A stretch of DNA of 57,420 nt from Euzebyales bacterium (lineage in GTDB: Bacteria > Actinomycetota > Nitriliruptoria > Euzebyales > JAHELV01): assembly GCA_035461305.1 (NCBI GenBank), contig DATHVN010000054.1, positions 1-57,420 on the forward strand. The letters are read 5' to 3'. The stretch's first letter is position 1; each line of letters opens with the position of its first letter. The notes under the pieces are model-generated. The model did not search any database. It saw only the letters and a program-made list of their open reading frames with translations, and was not told where the DNA came from. The position numbers and the translations under genes were made by a program. Positions 16,414 through 26,031 of this stretch are shown here, piece after piece.

Positions 16414-17346
16414 ATGCGAATCGCCTTGGCCGTCACCCAGACCTGCTTCAGCTCCGGGGTCGCGGCACTCCTGGACATCCTGGGGACGGCCGAGGCGCAC
16501 CGCGCCGACGTCGACACGTCGATCCCTCCCCTGCGGCTGCGTGTTCTGGCACCGGATCTGCGGGTGACCACGAGCAGTGGCATGGACGTGCCTGTCGACG
16601 GTCCCTTGTCGGACCTCGGCGACCACGACGTCGTGGTCGTGCCGGCCATGGGCACGATGACCGGCGACGACACCCTGGCAGGTCTGCGCCGCGCTGACGC
16701 GCGCGCTGTGGTCGCGGCCATCAGCGACCTCGCCCCGACCGCACACACCGTGGCGGCCGCCTGTACGGGCGTGTTCCCGGTCGCCGAGGCGGGATGGCTG
16801 GAACGACGTCGCGCCACCACCAGCTGGTGGCTGTGGCCGGCCTTTCGACAGCGCTATCCATCAGTCACGCTCGACGTCGACGCGATGGTGGTCGCCGACG
16901 ACCACGTGGTGACGGCCGGTGCCGCGTTCGCGCACATCGATCTCGCGCTCGCGCTGGTCCGTCGGCACAGCGCGGCTCTGGCCGACCACGTGGCGCAGCT
17001 GCTGGTGATCGACCAGCGCCCCTCGCAGAGCGCCTACATCGCAATCGACCACCTGGTCCACAACGACCCGCTCGTGCTCGCGTTCGAGCACCATGCACGG
17101 GCGCATCTGAGCGAGCCGCTCGACATCGGCGACGTCGCCACCGCGATCGGGACGAGCCGGCGCACGCTCGAACGACGTACCGCCGCGGCGCTGGGGATGA
17201 GCCCGCTGTCCGTCATTCAGCGCCTCCGGGTGGAGCGCGCCGAGCACCTCGCGCGGACGACAGGCCGCAGCCTCCAACGGATCGCGTCGGAGGTCGGCTA
17301 CGCCAACGCGTCCACCCTGCGGGCGCTCATGCGCCGCCTGAGGTGA
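16414..17346 (+). CDS. GlxA-family AraC-type transcriptional regulator
   Basis: A 310-residue regulator with an N-terminal DJ-1/PfpI-like amidotransferase domain (about 1-190; the nucleophile-elbow region AAACTGVFPVAEAG keeps a Cys) and a C-terminal AraC helix-turn-helix (about 215-310; DIGDVATAIGTSRRTLERR and LQRIASEVGYANASTLRALMR). Such proteins sense small molecules through the first domain and bind promoters with the second. It reads away from the ABM gene and its 3' end overlaps the convergent MaoC gene by 20 bases. Confidence 0.92.
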   Translation: MRIALAVTQTCFSSGVAALLDILGTAEAHRADVDTSIPPLRLRVLAPDLRVTTSSGMDVPVDGPLSDLGDHDVVVVPAMGTMTGDDTLAGLRRADARAVVAAISDLAPTAHTVAAACTGVFPVAEAGWLERRRATTSWWLWPAFRQRYPSVTLDVDAMVVADDHVVTAGAAFAHIDLALALVRRHSAALADHVAQLLVIDQRPSQSAYIAIDHLVHNDPLVLAFEHHARAHLSEPLDIGDVATAIGTSRRTLERRTAAALGMSPLSVIQRLRVERAEHLARTTGRSLQRIASEVGYANASTLRALMRRLR

Positions 17347-17818
17347 CGGGGCCCCGATCCGGACGTTCCGTCAACGCCGGAGGCGGCATGGTCCAGGTGA
17401 CGGCGGTGCCCTCCACGGCGGTCACGTCGTCGTCGCGGGTCACCGACACCCGGCAGCTCGCGATCGGCTTGTCGGCGCGGACCTCGACCACCTCGACTCT
17501 GCCCGTGATGGTGTCCCCCGGCCGCACCGGCGCGCGGAAGTCCAGCGTGAGGTTGAGGAACACCGAGCCCGGGCCCGGCAGGTGCTGGGCCACCACCGCG
17601 TTGAGGATCGCGGTCGTCACCCCACCCTGCACCACGATCCCGCCGAACGGTGACGCCGCCGCGTAGGCCTCGTCGTAGTGCAGCGGGTTGAAGTCGCCGC
17701 TGATCTCGGAGAACAGCTCGATGTCGCGCGTCGTCACCGTCCGCTGCATGCTGGCGGTGTCCCCGGTGGCGGGCGCACCGCCAGGCCACACCTCCGAGGC
17801 GGTCGAGTGATCACCCAT
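17327..17818 (-). CDS. MaoC-like hotdog-fold dehydratase
   Basis: A 163-residue single hotdog protein with the MaoC/R-specific enoyl-CoA hydratase signature: ISGDFNPLHYDEAYA (catalytic Asp and His) and GGIVVQGGVTTAIL. These hydrate or dehydrate acyl-CoA thioesters. ATG at 17818 has GAGGAG upstream and follows the formamidase stop by 29 bp on the same strand, so the two genes are probably one operon. The extreme C-terminus overlaps the regulator's 3' end. Confidence 0.88.
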   Translation of the reverse strand: MGDHSTASEVWPGGAPATGDTASMQRTVTTRDIELFSEISGDFNPLHYDEAYAAASPFGGIVVQGGVTTAILNAVVAQHLPGPGSVFLNLTLDFRAPVRPGDTITGRVEVVEVRADKPIASCRVSVTRDDDVTAVEGTAVTWTMPPPALTERPDRGPVTSGGA

Positions 17819-17847
17819 CTGCGCTCCTCGCGGCGTCAGGGACCGTG

Positions 17848-18966
17848 TCATTCGGTGAAGATCGCGGTGGGCAGGAGGGCGGTGACCACCATGTTCGGCA
17901 CGTCTGGCAACGCGGCGATGCGCAGGTCGACGGCCACGCTGCAGATCGCGTAAGCCTGCTGCCGGTCGAACCCGCGCTCACTGACGAGGTGGTCGATCAT
18001 CTCGCGCAGCGCGTCGCGGGTGGCGACGGTGACGTCTTCGGAGTAATTGACGCCGTCGGCGTCGATCGACAGGCCCGTGGTCGCGTAGAAGCTGCGCGGC
18101 GCGGCGAACTCGGGCGGCACGGAGTAGTCCTCACGCTCGAAGCGCAACCGGCGCAGGTTGCGCTCGGCAGCCTCGCCTTTGCGCAGGTCGAAGCGGAACC
18201 GGAACGTCGACCGCATCTCGATCGCCGTGCCGCAGCTCTCGTTGTCGCCCTGGGCGTAGTGCGCGTCACCGCCGGAGAACAACGCCCCCTCCGTCCAGAC
18301 TGGGATGTACAGGCGCGCGCCCACCCCGCACTGGCGGATGTCGACGTTGCCGGCATTCTCGCGCGGCGGCACCGTGCGCAGCGCCTCACCGGCGATCGCA
18401 GGATCGTCGGGGACCGCGCGTGCGGGGTCCGGCGGCAGCACCATGCCCCCGCGGTCGAGCAGGTCCTGCTCGCGGTCCGTGATCTCGGTCATCAGGTCGC
18501 GCGACGGTGCGACGCCGAACGTGCCCAGGAACGGCGCCGCCGGGATGCGCACACCAGGAAGGTCGTCGGAGGTGGCCCAGCCGTCTGCCATCCGCCAGCG
18601 GATCATGTGCGGCTCGGGGAAGTCGTCGCGGAGGAACCCGAAGCCGGGGATCTGCACGGTGAATCCGAAGTCGGCGGGCGTGACGTCGACGACGTCGACG
18701 ACCAGCAGGTCACCTGGCTCCGCACCTTCGATGTAGACCGGACCGGTCAGCGGATGCACCGGCCCGAGGTCGGCGTTGGCGACGTGGTCGACGGTCGAGT
18801 CGGGCGTCAACTGGCCGTCGAGCGCGTCGCGGGTGTCCATGACGACCTCGTCGCCCGGTGCGCAGCGCACGACGGGTGGGATGTCGGGGTGCCAGCGGTT
18901 GTGGCCCTTGGCCGGCTCGCCGGCCAGCGGCACCGAGTAGTCGACGCGGATCTCGTGGGTCGTCAT
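17848..18966 (-). CDS. Acetamidase/formamidase family protein
   Basis: A 372-residue FmdA/AmdA-family amidase releasing ammonia from formamide or acetamide-like substrates. Recognisable: HNRWHPDIPPV near the N-terminus, GPVYIEGAEPGDLL, GGDAHYAQGDNE (the conserved metal-site region) and the C-terminal YAICSVAVDLRI. ATG at 18966 follows GGAGGCAGC; an upstream in-frame start at 18996 lacks a site. The coupling to a MaoC protein suggests a small catabolic operon. The divergent region upstream carries a pair of 14-bp direct repeats. Confidence 0.92.
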   Translation of the reverse strand: MTTHEIRVDYSVPLAGEPAKGHNRWHPDIPPVVRCAPGDEVVMDTRDALDGQLTPDSTVDHVANADLGPVHPLTGPVYIEGAEPGDLLVVDVVDVTPADFGFTVQIPGFGFLRDDFPEPHMIRWRMADGWATSDDLPGVRIPAAPFLGTFGVAPSRDLMTEITDREQDLLDRGGMVLPPDPARAVPDDPAIAGEALRTVPPRENAGNVDIRQCGVGARLYIPVWTEGALFSGGDAHYAQGDNESCGTAIEMRSTFRFRFDLRKGEAAERNLRRLRFEREDYSVPPEFAAPRSFYATTGLSIDADGVNYSEDVTVATRDALREMIDHLVSERGFDRQQAYAICSVAVDLRIAALPDVPNMVVTALLPTAIFTE

Positions 18967-19030
18967 GTGCTGCCTCCGCTCCATCGCGGCCGGCACCGCC
19001 GTCCGGCGGCGCCGGTGCCCATCGTTTGCT

Positions 19031-19067
19031 GAACCGGGCCCCGCTCATCTGCGGAACCGGGCCCCGC
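19031..19067. repeat. 14-bp direct repeat pair in a divergent promoter region
   Basis: GAACCGGGCCCCGC occurs at 19031-19044 and again at 19054-19067, 23 bp apart, between the divergent formamidase and MBL-like genes. Each copy contains the palindrome GGGCCC. The spacing of about two helical turns makes a tandem regulator site plausible. Confidence 0.5.
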
Positions 19068-19218
19068 AACGTTGTACCCGGTGTCGACCGCAAGCGACAC
19101 CGCGGCCATCGGCCACCGGCATGGATCGGCCGGTCCGGCCCACCGTCCGCGCCGTCACTGCTTCACGCCACCGTACGATCGGCTGAGATCCACGACGAGC
19201 CGCGGGAGGTGGCCGAGG

Positions 19219-20034
19219 ATGGCGTTCACTGACGACGCGCCGGTCTGCAGGACGTGCGCGGTCCAGCACCGCCCCGGCCCGCAGCCTGAGCTCTGCGCGA
19301 TCTGCGCCGACGAGCGACAGTGGGTGCCCGCCGACGGCCAGCAATGGACCTCGCTGGCGGGCCTGCGCGCCGAGGGACACAGGATCGCGGTGCGCGACCT
19401 CGAGCCGGGGATCACCGGCGTCGGCGTCGACCCGAGCCTTGGGATCGGCCAGCGGGCGCTGCTCGTGCGGACCGACGCGGGCAACGTGCTGTGGGACTGC
19501 ATCGGCTACATCGACGAGGCAGGTGTCGCAGCTGTAGCCGCGCGTGGCGGCGTCGCCGCGATCGCCGCGTCACACCCACATTTCTACGGCGCAATGGTCG
19601 AGTGGAGCCACGCCTTCGACGACGCCCCGTTGCTGCTGCCATCCGCCGACCGCGCGTGGGTGCTGCGCGACGACGCGCCGATCATCTGGTGGGACAACGA
19701 GGTCGAGCCCGTGCCCGGTGTGCACCTCGTGCAGTGCGGCGGCCACTTCGACGGCAGCGCCGTACTCACGGTCGACGCGGCCGCCGACGGGCGCGGCGTG
19801 GTGCTGGTCGGCGACACGGCGACGGTGGTCAAGGACCGCCACGTCAGCTTCATGCGCTCGTATCCCAACCTGATCCCCCTGCCCGCCGCAACCGTCATCC
19901 GGGTCGCAGACCGCCTCACCCGCTACCCCTTCGGACGGATCTACGGTGGGTGGTGGGACACGGTCATTCCCGACAGTACGGGCGTTGTCGAGCGCTCCGT
20001 CGAACGCTATGTCCGGTGGGTCGAGCAGTCCTGA
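19219..20034 (+). CDS. MBL-fold hydrolase with N-terminal Cys-rich (zinc-ribbon-like) segment
   Basis: A 271-residue protein. Residues 10-35 have two Cys pairs (CRTC and CAIC), suggesting a bound metal. The rest follows a metallo-beta-lactamase fold: DCIGYIDEAGV, then SHPHFYGAMVEW in place of HxHxDH, GGHFDGS supplying the next His, and VGDTATVV the bridging Asp. The altered first motif is shared by a family of actinobacterial MBL-like proteins whose substrate I do not know. ATG at 19219 follows GGGAGG. Confidence 0.8.
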   Translation: MAFTDDAPVCRTCAVQHRPGPQPELCAICADERQWVPADGQQWTSLAGLRAEGHRIAVRDLEPGITGVGVDPSLGIGQRALLVRTDAGNVLWDCIGYIDEAGVAAVAARGGVAAIAASHPHFYGAMVEWSHAFDDAPLLLPSADRAWVLRDDAPIIWWDNEVEPVPGVHLVQCGGHFDGSAVLTVDAAADGRGVVLVGDTATVVKDRHVSFMRSYPNLIPLPAATVIRVADRLTRYPFGRIYGGWWDTVIPDSTGVVERSVERYVRWVEQS

Positions 20035-20399
20035 CACGCCGCCCGAGGCGCCGCGCAAGCGGCTGCCCGACGGGCCAACTGGCTAGCACGCCTGAGTCGG
20101 TCAGGACAGTGCCCGCCATGGTCGCGGACGAACTCAGGTACCTGCCCGGCTCGTGGCTGCTGCGGCTGCGTGCCGAACGCGAGGCCGATCAGACCATCGA
20201 GAGCCAACGCTACGATGCCCATTGCTGTCGATGCTGACCCTTGCAAGTCAACGCTAGGGGTGGCTCGATGAACATCAACGCCGGCCGACGGTGACCGGAT
20301 GGGAGGCCGGCGTCGGATCTCGACGCCGCCAGTCCCTACGAGAGGCGTCGAGCGCGTCCACCACGCGGCCCGCGGCGAATCGGACGGTCCGCGTGGGCG
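20035..20399. other. Intergenic region without a supported gene
   Basis: About 365 bp. A 39-codon frame from an ATG at 20118 is too short and featureless to support. No RNA gene structure was recognised. Confidence 0.5.
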
Positions 20400-21575
20400 T
20401 CAGGAGAGGCGGTCGAGCGCGTCCAGCGCGCGGTCGACGTCATCGGAGCCGTGGTAGTGCACGAACCCGATGCGCACGGCACCCCCGGTGTCCAGCAGGC
20501 CCAGGCGTCGCATCGGCTCGATGGCGTAGTAGTGCCCGGCCCACACGTAGATGCCGTCGGCGGCCATGCACTCCGCGACAGCCTGCGGCGCCCATCCGTC
20601 GACCGTGACGGCGAACGTCGGGGTGCGGCCGTCCACGCCCTCGACACCGTGCAGACGGACGTGTGGCAGCCGCTCCAGGCCCGCGAGAAACCGTCGCGAC
20701 AGGTCGCGTTCGTGCGCGCCGATCGCGTCCATGCCGATCTCGTCGAGGTAGTCCAGGGCCGCGCCCGTCCCGGCGATCGCCTCGAAAGCGGCGGTGCCGT
20801 TCTGCCACCGCTCGGGGCCGCTGTCGGGTGACGGGCGGACCTTGCGGGGCGTCCACCGTGCAAGCAGCTCGGGATCGGCCGACAGCACACCGGCGTGGGG
20901 GCCGAAGAACTTGTACGGCGAGCACACCACAAGGTCGACGCCCGCGGCTCGCTGGTCGATCGGCACGTGCGGTGCGGCGTGCACGGCGTCCATGAACGTC
21001 ACCGCACCCACCGTCTCCGCCGCCTCTACGAACGGCGTGGGGTCCACCAGCGTCCCGAGCGCGTTCGACGCGCCAGGGAAGGCCACCAGACACGTCCGCT
21101 CGTCGACCTGCAGCGTGTCGAGATCGAGCATCCCTGTCTTCGGATCGAGATCGACCCAGTCAACGGTCGCGCCGGTGCGCTCGGCGAGGTGCAGCCAGGG
21201 TGAGACGTTGGCGTCGTGGTCCAGGCGCGTGCACACGATGCGATCGCCAGCCTCGACCTCGGTAGCGAGCGCATCCGCGACGTGCAGGGTCAGCGTCGTC
21301 ATGTTCGGACCGAAGACGATGCCGTCGGCCCGCCCTCCCAGGAACGCGGCTGCCTGCGTACGCACCTCGGTACAGAGCGCATCGGTCGCCTGCGACGTAG
21401 GGAACGCGCCGTGTGCGTTGGCGCTGCCCGCCCGCAGGTAGGCGGTCATCGCCTCGACCACCTGCTCGGGGACCTGGGTGCCGCCGGGGGCGTCGGCGTG
21501 GACGACCGGCCGTCCGTCCGCGGTCGTGGCGCGCAGGGCGGGGAACCGGGCACGGACGTCGTCAAGCGCGATCAT
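20400..21575 (-). CDS. Cysteine desulfurase-like class V aminotransferase
   Basis: A 391-residue PLP enzyme of the cysteine-desulfurase-like group. The Schiff-base Lys is 222 in CSPYKFFGPHAG, the PLP-ring Asp is in FMDAVHAAPH (about 206), and the phosphate-binding segment is FGPNMTTLTLH. The usual active-site Cys loop near the C-terminus is replaced by VWAGHYYAIEPM, so true desulfurase activity is doubtful and another carbon-sulfur or amino-group reaction is possible. It is a single gene with no iron-sulfur scaffold beside it, divergent from the VOC gene. Confidence 0.88.
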   Translation of the reverse strand: MIALDDVRARFPALRATTADGRPVVHADAPGGTQVPEQVVEAMTAYLRAGSANAHGAFPTSQATDALCTEVRTQAAAFLGGRADGIVFGPNMTTLTLHVADALATEVEAGDRIVCTRLDHDANVSPWLHLAERTGATVDWVDLDPKTGMLDLDTLQVDERTCLVAFPGASNALGTLVDPTPFVEAAETVGAVTFMDAVHAAPHVPIDQRAAGVDLVVCSPYKFFGPHAGVLSADPELLARWTPRKVRPSPDSGPERWQNGTAAFEAIAGTGAALDYLDEIGMDAIGAHERDLSRRFLAGLERLPHVRLHGVEGVDGRTPTFAVTVDGWAPQAVAECMAADGIYVWAGHYYAIEPMRRLGLLDTGGAVRIGFVHYHGSDDVDRALDALDRLS

Positions 21576-21652
21576 CTGGCCATCCTCGCACGCCGGCCGC
21601 TACCATCGAACGCGTGGACCGCAGTCCGCTTGCCTTCGGACGAGGAGTCGAC

Positions 21653-22171
21653 GTGGGCATCACCAGGCTGAACCACGCGGTGCTGTACGTCAGCGACGTC
21701 GAACGCAGCGTCGCCTTCTATTCGGACGTCCTGGGCTTCACCAAGCTGCCGATGGACGTCCCCGGGATTGCCGCCGCGTTCATGCAGGCGCCGGGATCGA
21801 CCAACGACCACGATCTGGGGCTGTTCCAGATCGGCCCAGCTGCGGGTCCGTCGCAAGCGGGACGGTCGACGGTCGGCCTGTACCACCTGGCATGGGAGGT
21901 CGACACGCTCGCGGAGCTGCGGCGCCTCGCCGAGCGTCTCGGCGCGCATGGCGCCCTCGTCGGTGCGTCTGATCACGGCTCGACCAAGAGCCTGTACGGC
22001 CGGGACCCCGACGGCCTGGAGTTCGAGATCGCGTGGATCATCCCTGCCGACCTCCTCGACGAGCAGGCGCTCGCCGCCCGCACCCGCATCGGCCGGCTCG
22101 ACATCGACCGCGAGATCGCACGCTACGGGGCCGACACCCGCGGCGGCGTCGGCATCTCCCAACCGGTCTGA
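21653..22171 (+). CDS. VOC family (glyoxalase/extradiol dioxygenase-like) protein
   Basis: A 172-residue protein starting VGITRLNHAVLYVSDVERSV. Two beta-alpha-beta-beta-beta modules supply metal ligands: His in LNHAVLYV, His in YHLAWEV and Glu in LEFEIAW, as in catechol-2,3-dioxygenase-like VOC proteins. The terminal stretch ADTRGGVGIS is common in this subgroup. GTG at 21653 was chosen for GAGGAG upstream; an earlier in-frame GTG at 21614 is possible. Confidence 0.87.
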   Translation: MGITRLNHAVLYVSDVERSVAFYSDVLGFTKLPMDVPGIAAAFMQAPGSTNDHDLGLFQIGPAAGPSQAGRSTVGLYHLAWEVDTLAELRRLAERLGAHGALVGASDHGSTKSLYGRDPDGLEFEIAWIIPADLLDEQALAARTRIGRLDIDREIARYGADTRGGVGISQPV

Positions 22172-22299
22172 CCAGCCGACCTGGCGACGAGTCTCACCGC
22201 CCAGCGCGGACTGCCGTCCCCGGACCGGTACGACCACACAACCCGGGGACGGATCCCATCGCCCACCGCGACCGCCGTCTCACGTGCGGGGACCGGGCC

Positions 22300-23292
22300 T
22301 CAGACCTCGGTGGTCCAGCCCCAGCGGTCGGGTGTCTCGCCGCGCTGCACCGTTTGCAGCGTCTCACGCAGCTTGGTCGTGTTGGGGCCTGGTGAGCCGT
22401 CGCCGACCGTCAGCCGCTCGCCCTCGTGCACAAGCGCGCCGACCGGCGCGAGGACGGCCGCCGTGCCCGACAAGGCCATCTCGACCTGCGGCGCGCGCTC
22501 GACGAGCTCATCGACCGTCAGATCACGCTCTTCGACGTCGTATCCCTGCTCGCGGGCGATCGTCAGCACCGAGTCGCGGGTCACACCGTGCAGGAACGAC
22601 CCGTCGAGGGCGCGCGTGACGAGGCGGTGGCCGTCGATCATCATGAAGTTGGCGGCGCCGGTCTCCTGCACCATGCCGCCGGGAGCGAACAGGACCTGGT
22701 CGGCGCCGAAGGCCTCGGCCGCGCGGCGGGTGATGCCCAGCGCCATGGCGTAGTTCGCACCGGTCTTGACCTGCCCGAACTGCGGCGTCGTGCGCGGCAG
22801 CTCGGTCTCGACCGCGACCGTCAGGGTGCGCGATGTGTCGAAGTAGTCCCCGACCGGCGACGCGAGCACGTACAGCAGCGCGGTGTCCGACGGACGCGCC
22901 GCAGCACCGATATTCGGCTCGGTGCCGATGAGGACCGGCCGCAGGTACAACGCGCCGGGCGGCTCCGGGACGTCGTCGCGGTTGGCGGCGACCGTGTCGC
23001 GGACCATCTCGGTGAGCAGGTCGACCGGGGGCTCGGGCATCCACAGCAGCTCGGCACTGATGCGCATGCGCTCGACGTGACGGTCCAGCCGGAAGATGCG
23101 CACGGTGCCGTCGGGACCGCGGTGGGCCTTGAGCCCCTCGAAGCAGGCACTGCCGTAGTGCAGGACGTGCGCCGCCGGCGACAGGTCCAGGGAGCGGAAC
23201 GCTACGAGCTCGTGGCCGTTGAACCGACCCGATTCGTAGGCGCTGATCGCCATCGTCTCCGAGAACACCGATCCGAACGCTGTCGCCGCCAT
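22300..23292 (-). CDS. ilvE: Branched-chain amino acid aminotransferase
   Basis: A 330-residue fold-type IV PLP enzyme transferring amino groups between 2-oxoglutarate/glutamate and the branched-chain oxo-acids, the last step of Val, Leu and Ile synthesis. Seen: HYGSACFEGLKAHR near the N-terminus, the PLP Lys in GQVKTGANYA (about 176), GGMVQETGAANFM and the phosphate-binding LSGTAAVLAPVG. ATG at 23292 follows GGAGGATG. It is a single gene with no leader peptide or attenuator visible. Confidence 0.92.
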   Translation of the reverse strand: MAATAFGSVFSETMAISAYESGRFNGHELVAFRSLDLSPAAHVLHYGSACFEGLKAHRGPDGTVRIFRLDRHVERMRISAELLWMPEPPVDLLTEMVRDTVAANRDDVPEPPGALYLRPVLIGTEPNIGAAARPSDTALLYVLASPVGDYFDTSRTLTVAVETELPRTTPQFGQVKTGANYAMALGITRRAAEAFGADQVLFAPGGMVQETGAANFMMIDGHRLVTRALDGSFLHGVTRDSVLTIAREQGYDVEERDLTVDELVERAPQVEMALSGTAAVLAPVGALVHEGERLTVGDGSPGPNTTKLRETLQTVQRGETPDRWGWTTEV

Positions 23293-23819
23293 GGCGCATC
23301 CTCCTGGGCGGGCCACACGCCACGCCTGTCGTCACTCCCAGCATGGCAAATTTTGGTCCGGTCCGCTGGCCGGCATGGCGTCCGACCCGCCCCAGCGGCT
23401 GTGTGGAGCGGGTCGCCTCCTGCACCGATCACCGCCGACCGAAGAGTGAAGACGACGACCTGCACGACGCTCCCGGGCGCGCACCCGGTCTTCGACCACC
23501 ACGTGTCCGAGGCGGCCGGCCACGACCCACCCCGAACCACATCATCGATCACGAGCCCCGTCGGCTGCGCGCGTGGTGTAGGCAACTGCGGCAGCGCCGC
23601 GACGTTTCCGGACATCTCAGACGCGCGTTGGCCGCCGCCGACCGAGGGGACGCCGCCCGATGCTGGCGTCGGCGAAGTCGATCATCGCAGCTGTCAGCGC
23701 AGCGGGCCTGGATGGGCAGCCGTCCGTGACCGCCTGATCCGCGGCGCGGTGCGCCGACCGTCCCAGACGAGCGGTTCGGTGGCCCACCTGCTCTAGGCTG
23801 CTCACGACGAAGGGGCGTC
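23293..23819. other. Intergenic region without a supported gene
   Basis: About 530 bp upstream of ilvE and of the lipoprotein gene, so it should contain both promoters. Frames on either strand give Arg/Pro/Ser-rich translations typical of non-coding GC-rich DNA. Confidence 0.5.
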
Positions 23820-24602
23820 GTGGATCACCAACGGAGCAGGCCAAGACTCGCAGCGCGGCGCGTCGCGACCGTCGCGATGACGCTGCTGCTCATGTCGGCC
23901 TGCGGTGGTGCCCAGACCGTGGAGTCGACCGACGCTTCGACGTCCGACGAGGTCACGGTCGCGGCAGCGGCGGCGTCCGGTCCCGCGGACGCGCCGTCCG
24001 ACGCGGCAACGTCGGCATCGGAGCCATCGGTCGCGACGTCCGACGCCACGGCCTCGGTCGCCGACCTCCAGACCGGCCTGCTCACACCCGAGGCGCTGCC
24101 GGACCCCGGGCCAGGCTTCTCGTGGGTGACGACGCGGGACCGTTCGGCAGCACGTCCGTCGGTGCGGCTGTTCGATCCTTGTGAGCCGACCGACTACCCG
24201 ACGGATCCGCAGCGGACGGAGGTCCTCGTGCGCGACCTGCGTGTGGAGGAGCCAGGCGGCGCGGCACCCGAGACCGCGGAGGTACGCCAGAACCTCGCGC
24301 GCTACGGCGGGCCCGATGTCACGGCGGACGCGATCGACGGCTTCCTGCGAGCCGCACAGGAGTGCGACCGCAGCGGCCCGGAGGGTGCCACCAAGACGAC
24401 CGAGGTGATCGTCGCCGAGGACGACCGCCTCCTGCTGCAGACGACGCCGGACATCGGCCTGTCGACCCTCTACACGATCGTCGAGCGGCGCGGCGACGTC
24501 GTGACCCTCGTGCGCTACTACCCGGGGGAGACGCGCGAGGCCGACCGTAGGGCGCAACGGATCGCCGACGCGGTCACCGCAGCGCTCGATACTGCCGGCT
24601 GA
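23820..24602 (+). CDS. Secreted lipoprotein with PknH-sensor-like domain
   Basis: A 260-residue lipoprotein starting at GTG. A basic N-region (RSRPRLAARR) and hydrophobic core lead to lipobox MSAC with the Cys at about 28. A low-complexity Ala/Ser/Thr/Asp linker (about 30-85) precedes a globular domain (about 90-260). Two Cys (FDPCEPTD and AAQECDRS) probably form a disulfide, and the arrangement resembles the extracellular PknH-C sensor domains of actinobacteria. Function is unknown. It lies 62 bp upstream of the efflux-pump gene on the same strand. Confidence 0.75.
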   Translation: MDHQRSRPRLAARRVATVAMTLLLMSACGGAQTVESTDASTSDEVTVAAAAASGPADAPSDAATSASEPSVATSDATASVADLQTGLLTPEALPDPGPGFSWVTTRDRSAARPSVRLFDPCEPTDYPTDPQRTEVLVRDLRVEEPGGAAPETAEVRQNLARYGGPDVTADAIDGFLRAAQECDRSGPEGATKTTEVIVAEDDRLLLQTTPDIGLSTLYTIVERRGDVVTLVRYYPGETREADRRAQRIADAVTAALDTAG

Positions 24603-24664
24603 GCATCGTCCTCCTCCACCGGTCGGCTGCTCCGAGGCCGCCGACCGGTCGTAGGGTTGCGGCA

Positions 24665-25936
24665 ATGACGACAGCCATCTCCGATGGGCGCCGTCGCGTC
24701 CAGCGCGCAGAGTTCACGGCCGTGCTTGCCTTCTCGATGGCGCTCACCGCGCTCGGGATCGACCTGATGCTGCCGGCATTCGGACAAATCCGTGGTGACC
24801 TCGGCCTGCCGTCGGACTCGACCGCGGTCGCCGGACTGATCACCGCCTACTTCCTCGGGCTCGCGATCGGGCAACTGGGCTACGGGCCGATCGCCGACCG
24901 GTTCGGGCGGCGTCCCACCATGTTCGCCGGGTACGCCGTCTACGGGCTCGCTGCGCTGGTGACAGCGCTGGCGCCCTCCCTGCCCCTGCTGCTGGCCGGC
25001 CGGTTCGTCTGGGGGCTCGGCGCCGCCGCCCCCCGGGTGGTCACCCTCGCGATGGTGCGCGACGCGTTCGAGGGAGAACAGATGTCCCGCATCATGTCAC
25101 TGATCATGGCGGTGTTCATCCTGGTGCCCGTCGTAGCACCGACGCTGGGAGCCGCGCTGGTCGCGGTCGTGTCGTGGCGCTGGCTGTTCGGCGTCTGCGC
25201 GCTGGTTTCGATGGTGTTGTCGGTGTGGGCAGTGCGGCTGCCAGAGACGCTGCGCGAGGAGCACCGGATGCAGCTGCGCTTCCGACGCGTCGCGCGTGCC
25301 GCACGCGTCGTGGTGTCGAATCGGCAGTCGGTCGCGTACGGCCTCGCGATGACGGCGCTGTACGGCGTGTTCACGTCCTACCTGGCCAGCGCCGAGATCA
25401 TCTTCGGCGAGGCGTTCGGCCGCGCCGACATCTTCCCGTACCTGTTCGGCGGCATCGCCGCGGCGATGGGCGTGGCGATGCTGGCCAACGCGTGGATCGT
25501 GGAGCGGGTCGGCACCCGACGCCTGGGCCACATCGTGCTGCTGACCTACGTGGTCATGGCCTGTGGGCTGGTCGTGATGGTCGAGGCGAACGACGGCCGG
25601 CCACCCCTTGCGGCGTTCGTGCTCGGGGTCGCGGCGATGCTGTCGGCACACGCACTGCTGATCCCGAACTTCAACACCATCGCGATGGACCCGATGGCGG
25701 AAGTCGCCGGGACGGCGTCATCGGTGATCGGTGGCGTGCAGGTGGCCGTGGGGGCGCTGCTCGGGTGGCAGCTGGACCGCGCGTTCGACGGCACCGTGAC
25801 CCCGATCTCGTACGGGTTCCTGGGGTACGGCCTCCTCGCACTGGCCCTGGTGGTCTGGGCGGAGCGCGGCCGGCTGTTCCGGCCGCTGACGCCGTCACGC
25901 CGACCCGCACCCGAAGCGGTCGTCGTGCGCCCCTGA
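24665..25936 (+). CDS. Bcr/CflA-type multidrug efflux MFS transporter
   Basis: A 423-residue major-facilitator protein with twelve hydrophobic segments. The opening (LGIDLMLPAFGQIRGDLG) is typical of the Bcr/CflA drug-proton antiporters, followed by the loop 2-3 motif GPIADRFGRRP and the motif C-like segment VPVVAPTLGAAL. Substrates may include chloramphenicol- or bicyclomycin-type compounds, not determinable here. No regulator gene is adjacent. Confidence 0.9.
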   Translation: MTTAISDGRRRVQRAEFTAVLAFSMALTALGIDLMLPAFGQIRGDLGLPSDSTAVAGLITAYFLGLAIGQLGYGPIADRFGRRPTMFAGYAVYGLAALVTALAPSLPLLLAGRFVWGLGAAAPRVVTLAMVRDAFEGEQMSRIMSLIMAVFILVPVVAPTLGAALVAVVSWRWLFGVCALVSMVLSVWAVRLPETLREEHRMQLRFRRVARAARVVVSNRQSVAYGLAMTALYGVFTSYLASAEIIFGEAFGRADIFPYLFGGIAAAMGVAMLANAWIVERVGTRRLGHIVLLTYVVMACGLVVMVEANDGRPPLAAFVLGVAAMLSAHALLIPNFNTIAMDPMAEVAGTASSVIGGVQVAVGALLGWQLDRAFDGTVTPISYGFLGYGLLALALVVWAERGRLFRPLTPSRRPAPEAVVVRP

Positions 25937-26031
25937 CCGCGATCGCCGGCGGACACGCAGCGCCGCATGGACGGGGTCTGGTCGGCACGCCGAGCGCGTG
26001 CGCGCACGACGCTTCCACGCAGCTGCGTTCG

